From Alistipes sp. (GTDB taxonomy: Bacteria > Bacteroidota > Bacteroidia > Bacteroidales > Rikenellaceae): a stretch of 64,000 bases of DNA. Shown here piece after piece: positions 6,501-13,746 of the stretch (its first letter is position 1; the number at the start of each line of letters is the position of its first letter). Position numbers and translations under genes: made by a program. The stretch lies in assembly GCA_017555905.1 (NCBI GenBank), contig JAFZFP010000003.1, positions 1 through 64,000 on the forward strand. Reading direction: 5' to 3'. The notes under the pieces are model-generated. The model worked only from the letters and a program-made list of their open reading frames with translations, had not been told where the DNA came from and did not search any database.

Positions 6501-8738
6501 ATGTCTACTTGGGATCTACTACTAACCAGAGAGGAACTTGCTGATGAGGCAAAACTTAGAGCAACAGACTCTATCACAAACAAGATTAGTCTTGAAGAAT
6601 TGCCCATATTTATAAATCAAGGATGGGAGGAGTCAAGAAGACTAAAACACAAGGTGGAAGTAAAAAAGCAAAAACCAATTGGTGATGCTTTTGAAGATGA
6701 AGTGTGGACAGTATTCTACAAGATGGGATTTAGTATGTTGAATAAATCTCATCAATTCAATTTATCCTATGGTGAGGGAACTTGCACAAAGCAAATAGAT
6801 GTAATTGCAATGGATGATGAGGTGTGTCTATTCATTGAGTGTAAGGCATCATCTACCCTTGATAGAAACAAGGGTTGGAAAACAGATCTTGAAGCAATGT
6901 GTGGACAATACAATGGTTTGTGTAATGAAATTAGGCACAAATATGGTCCAAGGAAATTTAAGTATATATTTGCTACAAAGAATTACATTGTTGGTGATGC
7001 AGATTTAGATAGAATTCACCAATTCAATTTCATACACTTTACTGAGGAGTCTATTAGGTATTATAATGGTCTTGCACAGCATCTTGGATGTGCTGCCAAA
7101 TATCAACTGCTGGGCAATATTTTCTCTGGGCAAAAGATACAGGGTTTGAATATGGTTGTGCCTGCTGTTCAGGGCAAGATGGGCAACTTAACATATTACT
7201 CTTTTGTTATAGAACCTCAAAAATTATTGAAGATTGCATATGTTCTACATAGAAATAATGCAAATAATGATTTGATGCCAACATATCAAAGATTGATACA
7301 AAAATCAAGACTTGCAAAAATACAAGAATTTGTAAATGGAGGAGGATATTTCCCAAACTCATTAATCATTAGTATTGACTCAAAGGGCAGGGGGTTAAAA
7401 TTTGATTTAGCAAGCAATAATGACAAATTAGAGGATACAACCTCTAAATTGGGAATACTATATTTGCCTCAAACATATCAATCTGCATATGTTATAGATG
7501 GACAGCATAGACTATATGGTTATTCAGGTAGTAATTATGAGGGTAATAACTCTATTCCTGTAGTAGCATTTGTAGATCTCAAAAAAGATGTGCAACTCAA
7601 ATTGTTTATGGATATTAATGAAAACCAAAAGTCAGTATCAAAACAATTGAGAAATACCCTAAATATAGATATGCTATGGAATTCACCAAATTATAGTGAT
7701 AGAAGAAAAGCATTATTTCTTAGAATTGCAGAGAAACTTGGTGAAGATAATCACTCTCCATTATACAAGAGAGTAATAACAGGAGAAAATATTAAAACTA
7801 TTGATTGTTGTATAACAACTGAGAATATCAAGTTGGCATTAAACCAAACACATTTTCTTAACACATATAATAAGCATAATCAAATAATGTCATATGGCAT
7901 TTTTGATAAACAAGACAATGACCAAACATTAGATATATTGTATCCTTTTTTGAGGAAATGTTTATCCTTTATACAAAGTCTTTGTTCAAAAGGTTGGGAT
8001 GCTGGATCTAATGGATATATTACCATCAATAATACTATCTATGCTTTGATTAGGATTATTGATGATTGTTCTCAAATTGTATGCACTAAGGATAATACCC
8101 TCAAAGATGCAGACACTATATATGAGAACATAGAAGATTTCTTATTTAATCTATCAGAAACCCTTTTGAGTCTTAGTGATGAAAGTAAACTAAGAATTAG
8201 GCAAGCAAAGGGTGCTGGTGGTCCAGTAGAAACATATAGAATCATCCAAGTTGCATTAAATCAAAGGTTCCCAGATTTTATCAATGAAGATCTTTCAAAA
8301 CATATAGAGGAGAATTGTAAGAATAATAATCCAGCAGCAGGAGACCTATTAACAAGATTAGAGGTAAAACTTAGAGACATTATCAAAGAGGAATATCAAC
8401 CTAATGAGGAAGAGTGGATTAGAGAGTATGTCCCTACTAAACTTAGTGAACAATGGGTGTCTTATATGGCAATAGCAAAGCATAGGGGAGAGGATGTTTG
8501 TGTTTGGGATTTAATCACTTTTGAGGCAATTAAAGAGTTGGCAAAACACAAGTCTAATTGGTCTACATTTTATAGATCATTCTTGGAGATTGATGGTAAA
8601 TCCAAACTTGACACATTAAGTTGGTTGGAATCGATGTCTCAATGCAAGAAAATGGTTGAGAACAATAGACAAATACCTACAAGTCAATATAAAGACATAG
8701 AGGAAATTGCCAATAAATTTGGAATATTATTAGAATAA
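6501..8738 (+). CDS. PD-(D/E)xK nuclease-DGQHR domain fusion protein, candidate defence effector
   Basis: 745 residues from ATG 6501. An upstream in-frame ATG at 6414 would add 29 residues of poor coding character, so 6501 is preferred. N-terminal part: a restriction-endonuclease-like fold with E65/E67 in a helix, D100 (KQIDVIAMDD) and E113-C-K115 (FIECKAS), the PD-(D/E)xK pattern. Middle: the DGQHR motif at 333-337 (VIDGQHRLYGY), then FVDL and FMDINENQKSVSKQLRN (369-385), typical of the DGQHR/DndB family. The C-terminal 300 residues are helical and unassigned, with a WD-rich stretch near 655-690. DndB is known as a regulator of DNA phosphorothioation; the nuclease fusion next to a Dam methylase suggests a restriction role here. 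It overlaps the methylase by one base. Confidence 0.8.
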   Translation: MSTWDLLLTREELADEAKLRATDSITNKISLEELPIFINQGWEESRRLKHKVEVKKQKPIGDAFEDEVWTVFYKMGFSMLNKSHQFNLSYGEGTCTKQIDVIAMDDEVCLFIECKASSTLDRNKGWKTDLEAMCGQYNGLCNEIRHKYGPRKFKYIFATKNYIVGDADLDRIHQFNFIHFTEESIRYYNGLAQHLGCAAKYQLLGNIFSGQKIQGLNMVVPAVQGKMGNLTYYSFVIEPQKLLKIAYVLHRNNANNDLMPTYQRLIQKSRLAKIQEFVNGGGYFPNSLIISIDSKGRGLKFDLASNNDKLEDTTSKLGILYLPQTYQSAYVIDGQHRLYGYSGSNYEGNNSIPVVAFVDLKKDVQLKLFMDINENQKSVSKQLRNTLNIDMLWNSPNYSDRRKALFLRIAEKLGEDNHSPLYKRVITGENIKTIDCCITTENIKLALNQTHFLNTYNKHNQIMSYGIFDKQDNDQTLDILYPFLRKCLSFIQSLCSKGWDAGSNGYITINNTIYALIRIIDDCSQIVCTKDNTLKDADTIYENIEDFLFNLSETLLSLSDESKLRIRQAKGAGGPVETYRIIQVALNQRFPDFINEDLSKHIEENCKNNNPAAGDLLTRLEVKLRDIIKEEYQPNEEEWIREYVPTKLSEQWVSYMAIAKHRGEDVCVWDLITFEAIKELAKHKSNWSTFYRSFLEIDGKSKLDTLSWLESMSQCKKMVENNRQIPTSQYKDIEEIANKFGILLE

Positions 8739-9568
8739 TGGAACCTATATTAAAGTGGGCAGGAGGTAAAAGGCAACTTCTTTCAGAACTGAAAACATTT
8801 ATATCTGTTGAACATTGTAAAACAACAAGGTATTTTGAACCATTTATTGGTGGAGGATCACTATGCTTCAATTTGGAACTTCCTAATATTGTTATTAATG
8901 ACCTTAATCCAGAGATTGTAAATGTATATCAACAGATATATAATAACCCACTACAACTAATCAGGGAACTTAAAAAGCATCAACAACAACATTGTATAGA
9001 GTATTACTATAAAATTAGAGAGTGGGATAGAAAACCAAACTACCACAAATTGTCATTAGTAAAAAGGGCAGCAAGAATTATATATCTCAATAGGACTTGT
9101 TATAATGGTCTATATAGGGTCAACTCATTGGGACAATTCAATGTCCCCATAGGTAGATATGTTAACCCAGACATTGTAATGGAGCATAGGATTCTTGAAC
9201 TTCATTCATATTTTCACAACAATAATGTTGTATTTAGAAATATGGATTTTGCTGATGCAGTTGCTGATGCTACTATGGGGGATTTTATATATTTTGATCC
9301 ACCCTATGATTATGATGTGAGTGGATTTACTTCATATTTTTCTGAGGGGTTTTCTCATAATGATACAAAAAGATTAAAAGATGTTGCAGATGCCCTTGTA
9401 GACAAAGGTTGCATAGTATTAATAAGTAATAATGCAACTCAATATGTTTTGTCTTTGTTTGATGATGATAGATATACAATAAAAAATATTAGTGCTAATA
9501 GATCTATTAACTCTATTGGCAGTAATAGAAGAAATGCAGCAGAGGTTTTAATTTATGGCAGATTATAG
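8738..9568 (+). CDS. dam: DNA adenine methyltransferase, Dam/D12 class
   Basis: 276 residues, the usual size. It transfers a methyl group from S-adenosylmethionine to adenine N6. All motifs are present: LKWAGGKRQLL (5-15), FEPFIGGGS (33-41, cofactor binding), NRTCYNGLYRVN with GQFNVPIGRY (118-141), and catalytic DPPY (187-190). The NRxCxNGL...FNVPxG stretch is typical of members that modify GATC, so GATC is the likely target; this is inference from family. The start codon shares one base with the stop of the DGQHR-nuclease gene (TAATG), so the two are translationally coupled. Methylation would protect host DNA if the partner is a GATC-directed nuclease. Confidence 0.9.
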   Translation: MEPILKWAGGKRQLLSELKTFISVEHCKTTRYFEPFIGGGSLCFNLELPNIVINDLNPEIVNVYQQIYNNPLQLIRELKKHQQQHCIEYYYKIREWDRKPNYHKLSLVKRAARIIYLNRTCYNGLYRVNSLGQFNVPIGRYVNPDIVMEHRILELHSYFHNNNVVFRNMDFADAVADATMGDFIYFDPPYDYDVSGFTSYFSEGFSHNDTKRLKDVADALVDKGCIVLISNNATQYVLSLFDDDRYTIKNISANRSINSIGSNRRNAAEVLIYGRL

Positions 9569-10013
9569 CATTACATTTCCACAAGCAAACCAATTTGAAA
9601 GGATTATTGCAATAATGAGTTTAACCAACTCAGAAGATTTGCAAAATGATGAACTTCTTTTTGGTGTTTTAGACAATATAACATATAGGCAGGTTCAATA
9701 TTACTTATCTGCCTGTGAATATCTTGGGTTAATCAATGCTGATAGAACCTATACACAATTAGGTGAAAGTATTAGAGGATTATCATATTCTGATAAAATG
9801 ATACAATTAGCAAGGGTAGTTGTGTCTGACCCTATAATTGGCACTGTGTTCTTTACTGAGAGACTCCATAGGATAGAAATGTCTGTTGAGGACATAGCAC
9901 ATATAATAAGCAAATACTATACACTTAGTGATGCTGTTTATAGAAGAAGGGCACAAACTGTGATGAGTTGGTTGAAGTGGATAAATGATAATTTTAAGGA
10001 TGTAGAGTTGTAA
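9555..10013 (+). CDS. Winged-helix-like protein of the defence operon
   Basis: 152 residues. It starts inside the end of the methylase gene (14-nt overlap), so it belongs to the same operon. Residues about 45-80 (RQVQYYLSACEYLGLI followed by YTQLGESIRGL) look like a winged-helix segment of the kind that accompanies restriction genes, where a helix reading RQxxYYxxAxxYLGL precedes the wing. The rest is helical. It may be a DNA-binding specificity or control subunit of the system. I cannot name the family with certainty. Confidence 0.6.
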   Translation: MADYSITFPQANQFERIIAIMSLTNSEDLQNDELLFGVLDNITYRQVQYYLSACEYLGLINADRTYTQLGESIRGLSYSDKMIQLARVVVSDPIIGTVFFTERLHRIEMSVEDIAHIISKYYTLSDAVYRRRAQTVMSWLKWINDNFKDVEL

Positions 10014-10059
10014 TTTGCTCCATCCCCAAAATACTTGTATAAATAAAACAAAAACAAGT

Positions 10060-10311
10060 ATGAGAGCAAGTAATAATAAACTCAAAAGGGCAGTTAGAGA
10101 GTGCTATGAAAATGGGGATACAATGGGGTTGCCACAACAATATGCTATCCTATCAACAGCAGAGATAATAGATTTGGTGATGATTACAGTTGCCACTCTT
10201 ATGGGATATGAGGATGAGGTGTATGTTACAGAGTGCCAAAAAGAAAAAGGCAAGAGCAGGATACCTACACATAACAAGCAACAACATTCAAGAAAGATTA
10301 GACTATCTTAA
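10060..10311 (+). CDS. Unrecognised small basic protein, last gene of the element
   Basis: 83 residues from ATG 10060; a TTG at 10015 in the same frame would add 15 residues of low plausibility. It is Lys/Arg-rich with one hydrophobic helix-like stretch (AEIIDLVMITVATLMGY, about residues 29-45). No family recognised. It follows the winged-helix gene after 46 nt and is followed by a clear terminator, so it may be the last gene of the defence transcript. Confidence 0.45.
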   Translation: MRASNNKLKRAVRECYENGDTMGLPQQYAILSTAEIIDLVMITVATLMGYEDEVYVTECQKEKGKSRIPTHNKQQHSRKIRLS

Positions 10312-10317
10312 ATAAGG

Positions 10318-10342
10318 AAAGCACCTCCAAAGGGTGCTTTTT
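10318..10342 (+). terminator. Terminator of the defence operon
   Basis: AAAGCACC (10318-10325) pairs with GGTGCTTT (10333-10340), followed by T residues. It lies just after the last element gene. Confidence 0.75.
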
Positions 10343-10355
10343 GCTTTGTATTAGG

Positions 10356-10420
10356 TGTGCTAACTTGACTCTCATTTGCTATCATAGACTCCTATTTTTG
10401 TTAGCAAGTTTGTTAGCAAG
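10356..10420 (+). repeat. Right-end recombinase sites of the element
   Basis: TGTGCTAACTTGAC (10356-10369) repeats the core seen at 409-420 near the left end. TTTGTTAGCAAG occurs twice in tandem at 10397-10408 and 10409-10420, matching 369-391 at the left end. These are likely binding sites of the element's integrase. Confidence 0.55.
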
Positions 10421-10432
10421 AGTAAAAAAATA

Positions 10433-10462
10433 TGCCCCACAGATAACTGTGAGGCATTTTTT
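10433..10462 (-). terminator. Terminator after tRNA-Cys, supplied by the element
   Basis: TGCCCCACAG (10433-10442) and CTGTGAGGCA (10447-10456) form a 10-bp stem with one mismatch. Read on the minus strand it follows the tRNA and ends in seven T residues. The element thus replaces the terminator it displaced on integration. Confidence 0.65.
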
Positions 10463-10463
10463 C

Positions 10464-10476
10464 GAGGTCTGAAGCG
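10464..10476 (+). repeat. attR: 13-bp direct repeat within tRNA-Cys 3' end
   Basis: Identical to 240-252. It covers the 3' acceptor strand and the start of the T arm of tRNA-Cys, so the tRNA stays intact after integration. Confidence 0.85.
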
Positions 10477-10536
10477 GATTCGAACCGCTGTAGACGGTTT
10501 TGCAGACCGTTGGTTAAGCCACTCGCCCATCAGACC
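10465..10536 (-). tRNA. tRNA-Cys (anticodon GCA)
   Basis: Read on the minus strand: acceptor stem GGTCTGA/TCAGACC, anticodon stem ACGGT/ACCGT with loop CTGCAAA (anticodon GCA), T arm AGCGG-TTCGAAT-CCGCT, and discriminator U73, the identity base of tRNA-Cys. CCA is not encoded. It is the integration target of the element. Confidence 0.97.
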
Positions 10537-10573
10537 ATTCCGAAACAACAAATCACTTTGTTATTACAGGGTG

Positions 10574-10604
10574 CAAAGATAATGATATTTTTTCAATATC
10601 CAAA
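10574..10604 (-). promoter_or_regulatory. Promoter of tRNA-Cys
   Basis: Minus strand TTTG (10601-10604), 19 nt, TATCTTTG (10574-10581): an exact Bacteroides-type promoter. Transcription should start near 10570, about 35 nt before the mature tRNA. The rest of 10537-10686 shows nothing else. Confidence 0.8.
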
Positions 10605-10686
10605 CAAAAGCTAATAAAAAATATTTGAGCGTGCTGTTGGTTTATAGCTTATATGTGCGTAATAGGTTGTAAAACAGTGTTGTAGC

Positions 10687-12114
10687 CTAAATTTGTTTTC
10701 GCATTCGTGCGACGGGGATGTCGAGCATCTCGCGGTATTTTGCCACCGTACGGCGGGCGATGCGGTAGCCCTTCTCGTTGAGAATCTCCATAAGGTTTTC
10801 GTCGGTGAGAGGGTGGCGCTTATCCTCGTTGTCGATACACTCCTCAAGGATAGTCTTAATCTCGTGGCTCGACACCTCCTCTCCCGTGGTGGTCTGCATA
10901 CCCTCCGAGAAGAGAGTCTTGAGCAGGATGATACCAAAGTGGGTCTGAATATATTTGCTATTCACCACACGTGAGATTGTCGAGACGTCGAGGTCTGTGC
11001 GATCGGCAATATCCTTGAGAATCATTGGTTTGAGATTGCTCTTGTCGCCATCCTGGAAGTAGTCGCGCTGGAAGTCAAGGATGGTCTGCATCGTGCGCAT
11101 AAGGGTATCGTGGCGCTGTTTTATTGCCGAGATAAACCACTTTGCGGAGTCTATCTTCGACTTAACGAACTGCACGGCCTCCCTATCTTCGGCCTTGATC
11201 GTGCCGTCGGGAGCAACCATATCGCGCATCATATCCTTATATCGTCGTGAGATGCGCACCTCGGGAACGCCAGAGGTGTTGAGCATCAGGCGCATAGTGC
11301 CGTCGCTGTTGTCGAGTAGGAAGTCGGGGGTGATATATGGCGCAGCCTCGATGCCACCCTCGCTATATAGGTTGCCTGGCTTAGGTGAGAGCGAGCGGAT
11401 ATACTCTATGGCGCTACGGAAACTATCCTCATCTACCCCAAGGCGTGAGATAAGTCGCTCGTAGTGCTTCTTGGCGAAGGCCTCGAAGTGGTGATCTATA
11501 ATCTTGAGAGCCAATCGCTTGGTGCTGTTGTCGAGATTCTGGCGACGCATCTGAAGGAGTAGGCACTCCTGTAGGGTGCGCGCCCCGATGCCCGCAGGCT
11601 CGAGTTCCTGAACTATGGAGAGCACCTGCTCTATGTGGTCGATGGTAACGTCCATACCTCGTGTGAATGCAAGGTCGTCGCTTAAGGAGGCTATGTCGCG
11701 ACGAAGGTAGCCGTCGTCGTCGATACTACCGACGATATAGGCGGCGATGACCATATCCTCCTCGCTCAAGGGGTGGAAACGCAACTGCTCGATGAGGGAT
11801 TCGCCGAGCGAACGGCCCTCGGTGATGAAGATGGGGCGTTGCTTGTCGTCCTTCGAGAAGTTATTTACTCGGGATTTATACGAGGGAGTATCATCCTCCT
11901 TGCCGAGGTACTCTTCTACCGATATCTTCTCGGGTGCCTCACCGCCCTCATTCTGACTCTCGGCATCCTCCTCCAAGACGATATTCTCCTCAATCTCACG
12001 CTTGATGCGCTCCTCGAGTTGCATCGTGGGGAGTTCCAGGAGTTTTATCATCTGTATCTGTTGCGGAGAGATCTTCGTCTGCAACGATATTGTTTGTTGG
12101 AGTCGGTTTGCCAT
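10687..12114 (-). CDS. rpoN: RNA polymerase sigma-54 factor
   Basis: 475 residues. It directs RNA polymerase to -24/-12 promoters that need an AAA+ activator. Region I is visible at the N-terminus (TISLQTKISPQQIQMIKLLELP, Gln- and Leu-rich), an acidic region II follows (about 43-75), then the core-binding and DNA-binding domains, and the RpoN box ARRTVAKYRE at about 453-462. Length matches the family. No activator gene is adjacent. It is read after asnS across a 131-bp gap that contains a long imperfect palindrome. Confidence 0.96.
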   Translation of the reverse strand: MANRLQQTISLQTKISPQQIQMIKLLELPTMQLEERIKREIEENIVLEEDAESQNEGGEAPEKISVEEYLGKEDDTPSYKSRVNNFSKDDKQRPIFITEGRSLGESLIEQLRFHPLSEEDMVIAAYIVGSIDDDGYLRRDIASLSDDLAFTRGMDVTIDHIEQVLSIVQELEPAGIGARTLQECLLLQMRRQNLDNSTKRLALKIIDHHFEAFAKKHYERLISRLGVDEDSFRSAIEYIRSLSPKPGNLYSEGGIEAAPYITPDFLLDNSDGTMRLMLNTSGVPEVRISRRYKDMMRDMVAPDGTIKAEDREAVQFVKSKIDSAKWFISAIKQRHDTLMRTMQTILDFQRDYFQDGDKSNLKPMILKDIADRTDLDVSTISRVVNSKYIQTHFGIILLKTLFSEGMQTTTGEEVSSHEIKTILEECIDNEDKRHPLTDENLMEILNEKGYRIARRTVAKYREMLDIPVARMRKQI

Positions 12115-12156
12115 AGTCTATAACTTTACACCTTGTACTTATATAACGCTATAAAT

Positions 12157-12230
12157 GAAGAAGTCGTATAACGGAGTTCTTTTGGCCTATAATTATTTGG
12201 CGCAAAAGGACTCTGTTAGACGGCTTCTTC
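12157..12230. repeat. Long imperfect palindrome between asnS and rpoN
   Basis: GAAGAAG at 12157 pairs with CTTCTTC ending at 12230, and the two arms (about 28 nt each) stay complementary inward with four non-Watson-Crick positions and an 11-15 nt loop. Three of the four become G-U pairs in a plus-strand RNA, so folding is better on that strand, opposite to both flanking genes. It may serve as the asnS terminator or be a small dispersed palindromic element. Confidence 0.6.
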
Positions 12231-12245
12231 AATTGGTTGAGGTGC

Positions 12246-13634
12246 TTAGAACTCTGCGTTCTTAGGTGTACGTGGGAATGGAATCACATCACGGATGTTA
12301 CCCATACCAGTCACGAAGAGCAACAGACGCTCAAAGCCAAGACCGAAACCTGAGTGAGGTGCAGAACCCCAACGACGTGTGTCGAGGTACCACCACAACT
12401 CCTTTCGGCTCATACCCAATTCATCTACTCTTGCACAAAGCTTGCCAAAGTCTGCCTCACGCTCCGAACCACCGATAATTTCACCAATCTGTGGGAACAA
12501 GACATCCATAGCGCGTACAGTCTTGCCGTCCTCGTTCTGCTTCATATAGAAGGCCTTGATCTCCTTAGGATAGTTGATAAGGATTACTGGGCGCTTGAAA
12601 TGCTCCTCTACGAGGTAGCGCTCGTGCTCCGACTGCAAGTCGCAACCCCACTCGCAAGGGAACTCGAACTTCTTGCCTGAAGCCTTCAAAATCTCGATAC
12701 CCTCGGTGTAGTTGAGGCGTACGAAGTCGTTGTCGAGAACGAACTGAAGACGCTCCAAAAGACCCTTATCCCACATCTTGTTCATAAACTCAAGATCCTC
12801 ACGGCAGTTCTCCAAGGCGTAGCGGATGAGATACTTCAAGAAGTCCTCAGCCAAGTCCATATCGTCCTGAAGTTCGTAGAAGGCCATCTCAGGCTCAATC
12901 ATCCAGAACTCAGCCAAGTGGCGAGGGGTGTTAGAGTTCTCGGCACGGAAGGTAGGACCGAAGGTATAGATCTGACCCAAAGCCAAGGCACCAAGCTCAC
13001 CCTCCAACTGACCAGATACGGTGAGGCTACAAGGCTTGCCGAAGAAGTCCTGAGAGTAGTCTACGTTGCCCTCCTCGGTACGTGGAGGGTTGTTCATATC
13101 GAGGGTCGATACGTTGAACATAGCACCTGCGCCCTCACAGTCTGATGCTGTGATGAGTGGAGTGTGCAAGTAGTAGAAACCCTTGTCGTTGAAATACTTG
13201 TGGATAGCGAAGGCCATAGCGTGGCGGATTCGCAATACAGCACCAAAGGTGTTGGTACGTGGACGGAGGTAGGCGATGTCTCGCAAGAACTCCAATGAGT
13301 GACCCTTCTTCTGCAAAGGATATGTCTCAGGGTCTGCAGTGCCATAGATCTCAATCTTTGAGGCCTGCACCTCTACACCCTGGCCAGCACCAAGAGAGGC
13401 TACGAGGCTACCGTCTACTCGCAAGCAAGCACCTGTGGTAACACCCTTAAGTTCTGCCTCGTCAATCTTTGCGAGGTCCACAACAACCTGGATGTTGGCT
13501 ACGCACGAGCCATCGTTTAGAGCGATGAATGCTACGTTCTTGTTGCCACGCTTCGTTCTAACCCAGCCCTTAACGGTGATATCTCTGCCATCACCCTCCA
13601 TCTTGAGGATCTCGGCAATACGTGTAAGTTTCAT
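12246..13634 (-). CDS. asnS: Asparaginyl-tRNA synthetase
   Basis: 462 residues, the normal length. It charges tRNA-Asn with asparagine in the cytoplasm. The N-terminal OB fold that binds the anticodon is at about 18-100 ([22 protein letters not shown]). The class II catalytic core has motif 1 near 135-165, motif 2 at 229-249 (FRAENSN...[11 protein letters not shown]) and motif 3 at 429-445 ([10 protein letters not shown]). The end [17 protein letters not shown] is diagnostic for AsnRS rather than AspRS. A -7 promoter element lies at 13679-13686. Confidence 0.97.
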   Translation of the reverse strand: MKLTRIAEILKMEGDGRDITVKGWVRTKRGNKNVAFIALNDGSCVANIQVVVDLAKIDEAELKGVTTGACLRVDGSLVASLGAGQGVEVQASKIEIYGTADPETYPLQKKGHSLEFLRDIAYLRPRTNTFGAVLRIRHAMAFAIHKYFNDKGFYYLHTPLITASDCEGAGAMFNVSTLDMNNPPRTEEGNVDYSQDFFGKPCSLTVSGQLEGELGALALGQIYTFGPTFRAENSNTPRHLAEFWMIEPEMAFYELQDDMDLAEDFLKYLIRYALENCREDLEFMNKMWDKGLLERLQFVLDNDFVRLNYTEGIEILKASGKKFEFPCEWGCDLQSEHERYLVEEHFKRPVILINYPKEIKAFYMKQNEDGKTVRAMDVLFPQIGEIIGGSEREADFGKLCARVDELGMSRKELWWYLDTRRWGSAPHSGFGLGFERLLLFVTGMGNIRDVIPFPRTPKNAEF

Positions 13635-13678
13635 AGATTTATATTTTTCGTTCGTTGTTACTACTTAAGTATAGGCCA

Positions 13679-13686
13679 CAAAATTA
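13679..13686 (-). promoter_or_regulatory. Promoter -7 element of asnS
   Basis: Minus strand TAATTTTG matches TAnnTTTG about 45 nt before the asnS start. No TTTG is seen at the ideal -33 distance. Confidence 0.5.
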
Positions 13687-13746
13687 CTAATTTTTTTAGA
13701 AACAATAACTTTATTCCCACTTTTTTACGCTCAAAAGTCCCAATTG

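Larger units (their letters stand above)
240..10476. mobile_element. Integrated element at tRNA-Cys (satellite-like or minimal integrative element)
   Basis: The 13-bp sequence GAGGTCTGAAGCG occurs at 240-252 and 10464-10476; the right copy is the 3' part of tRNA-Cys. Between them the DNA is strongly AT-rich and nearly without CpG, whereas both outer flanks have normal CpG, so composition and repeats give the same borders. Contents in order: tyrosine integrase, polymerase-like protein, serine recombinase (minus strand), then HTH protein, two unknown proteins, DGQHR-nuclease, Dam, winged-helix protein and a small protein (plus strand). I see no relaxase, coupling protein, conjugation or virion genes. 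A phage satellite or a minimal integrative element both fit. Confidence 0.88.
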
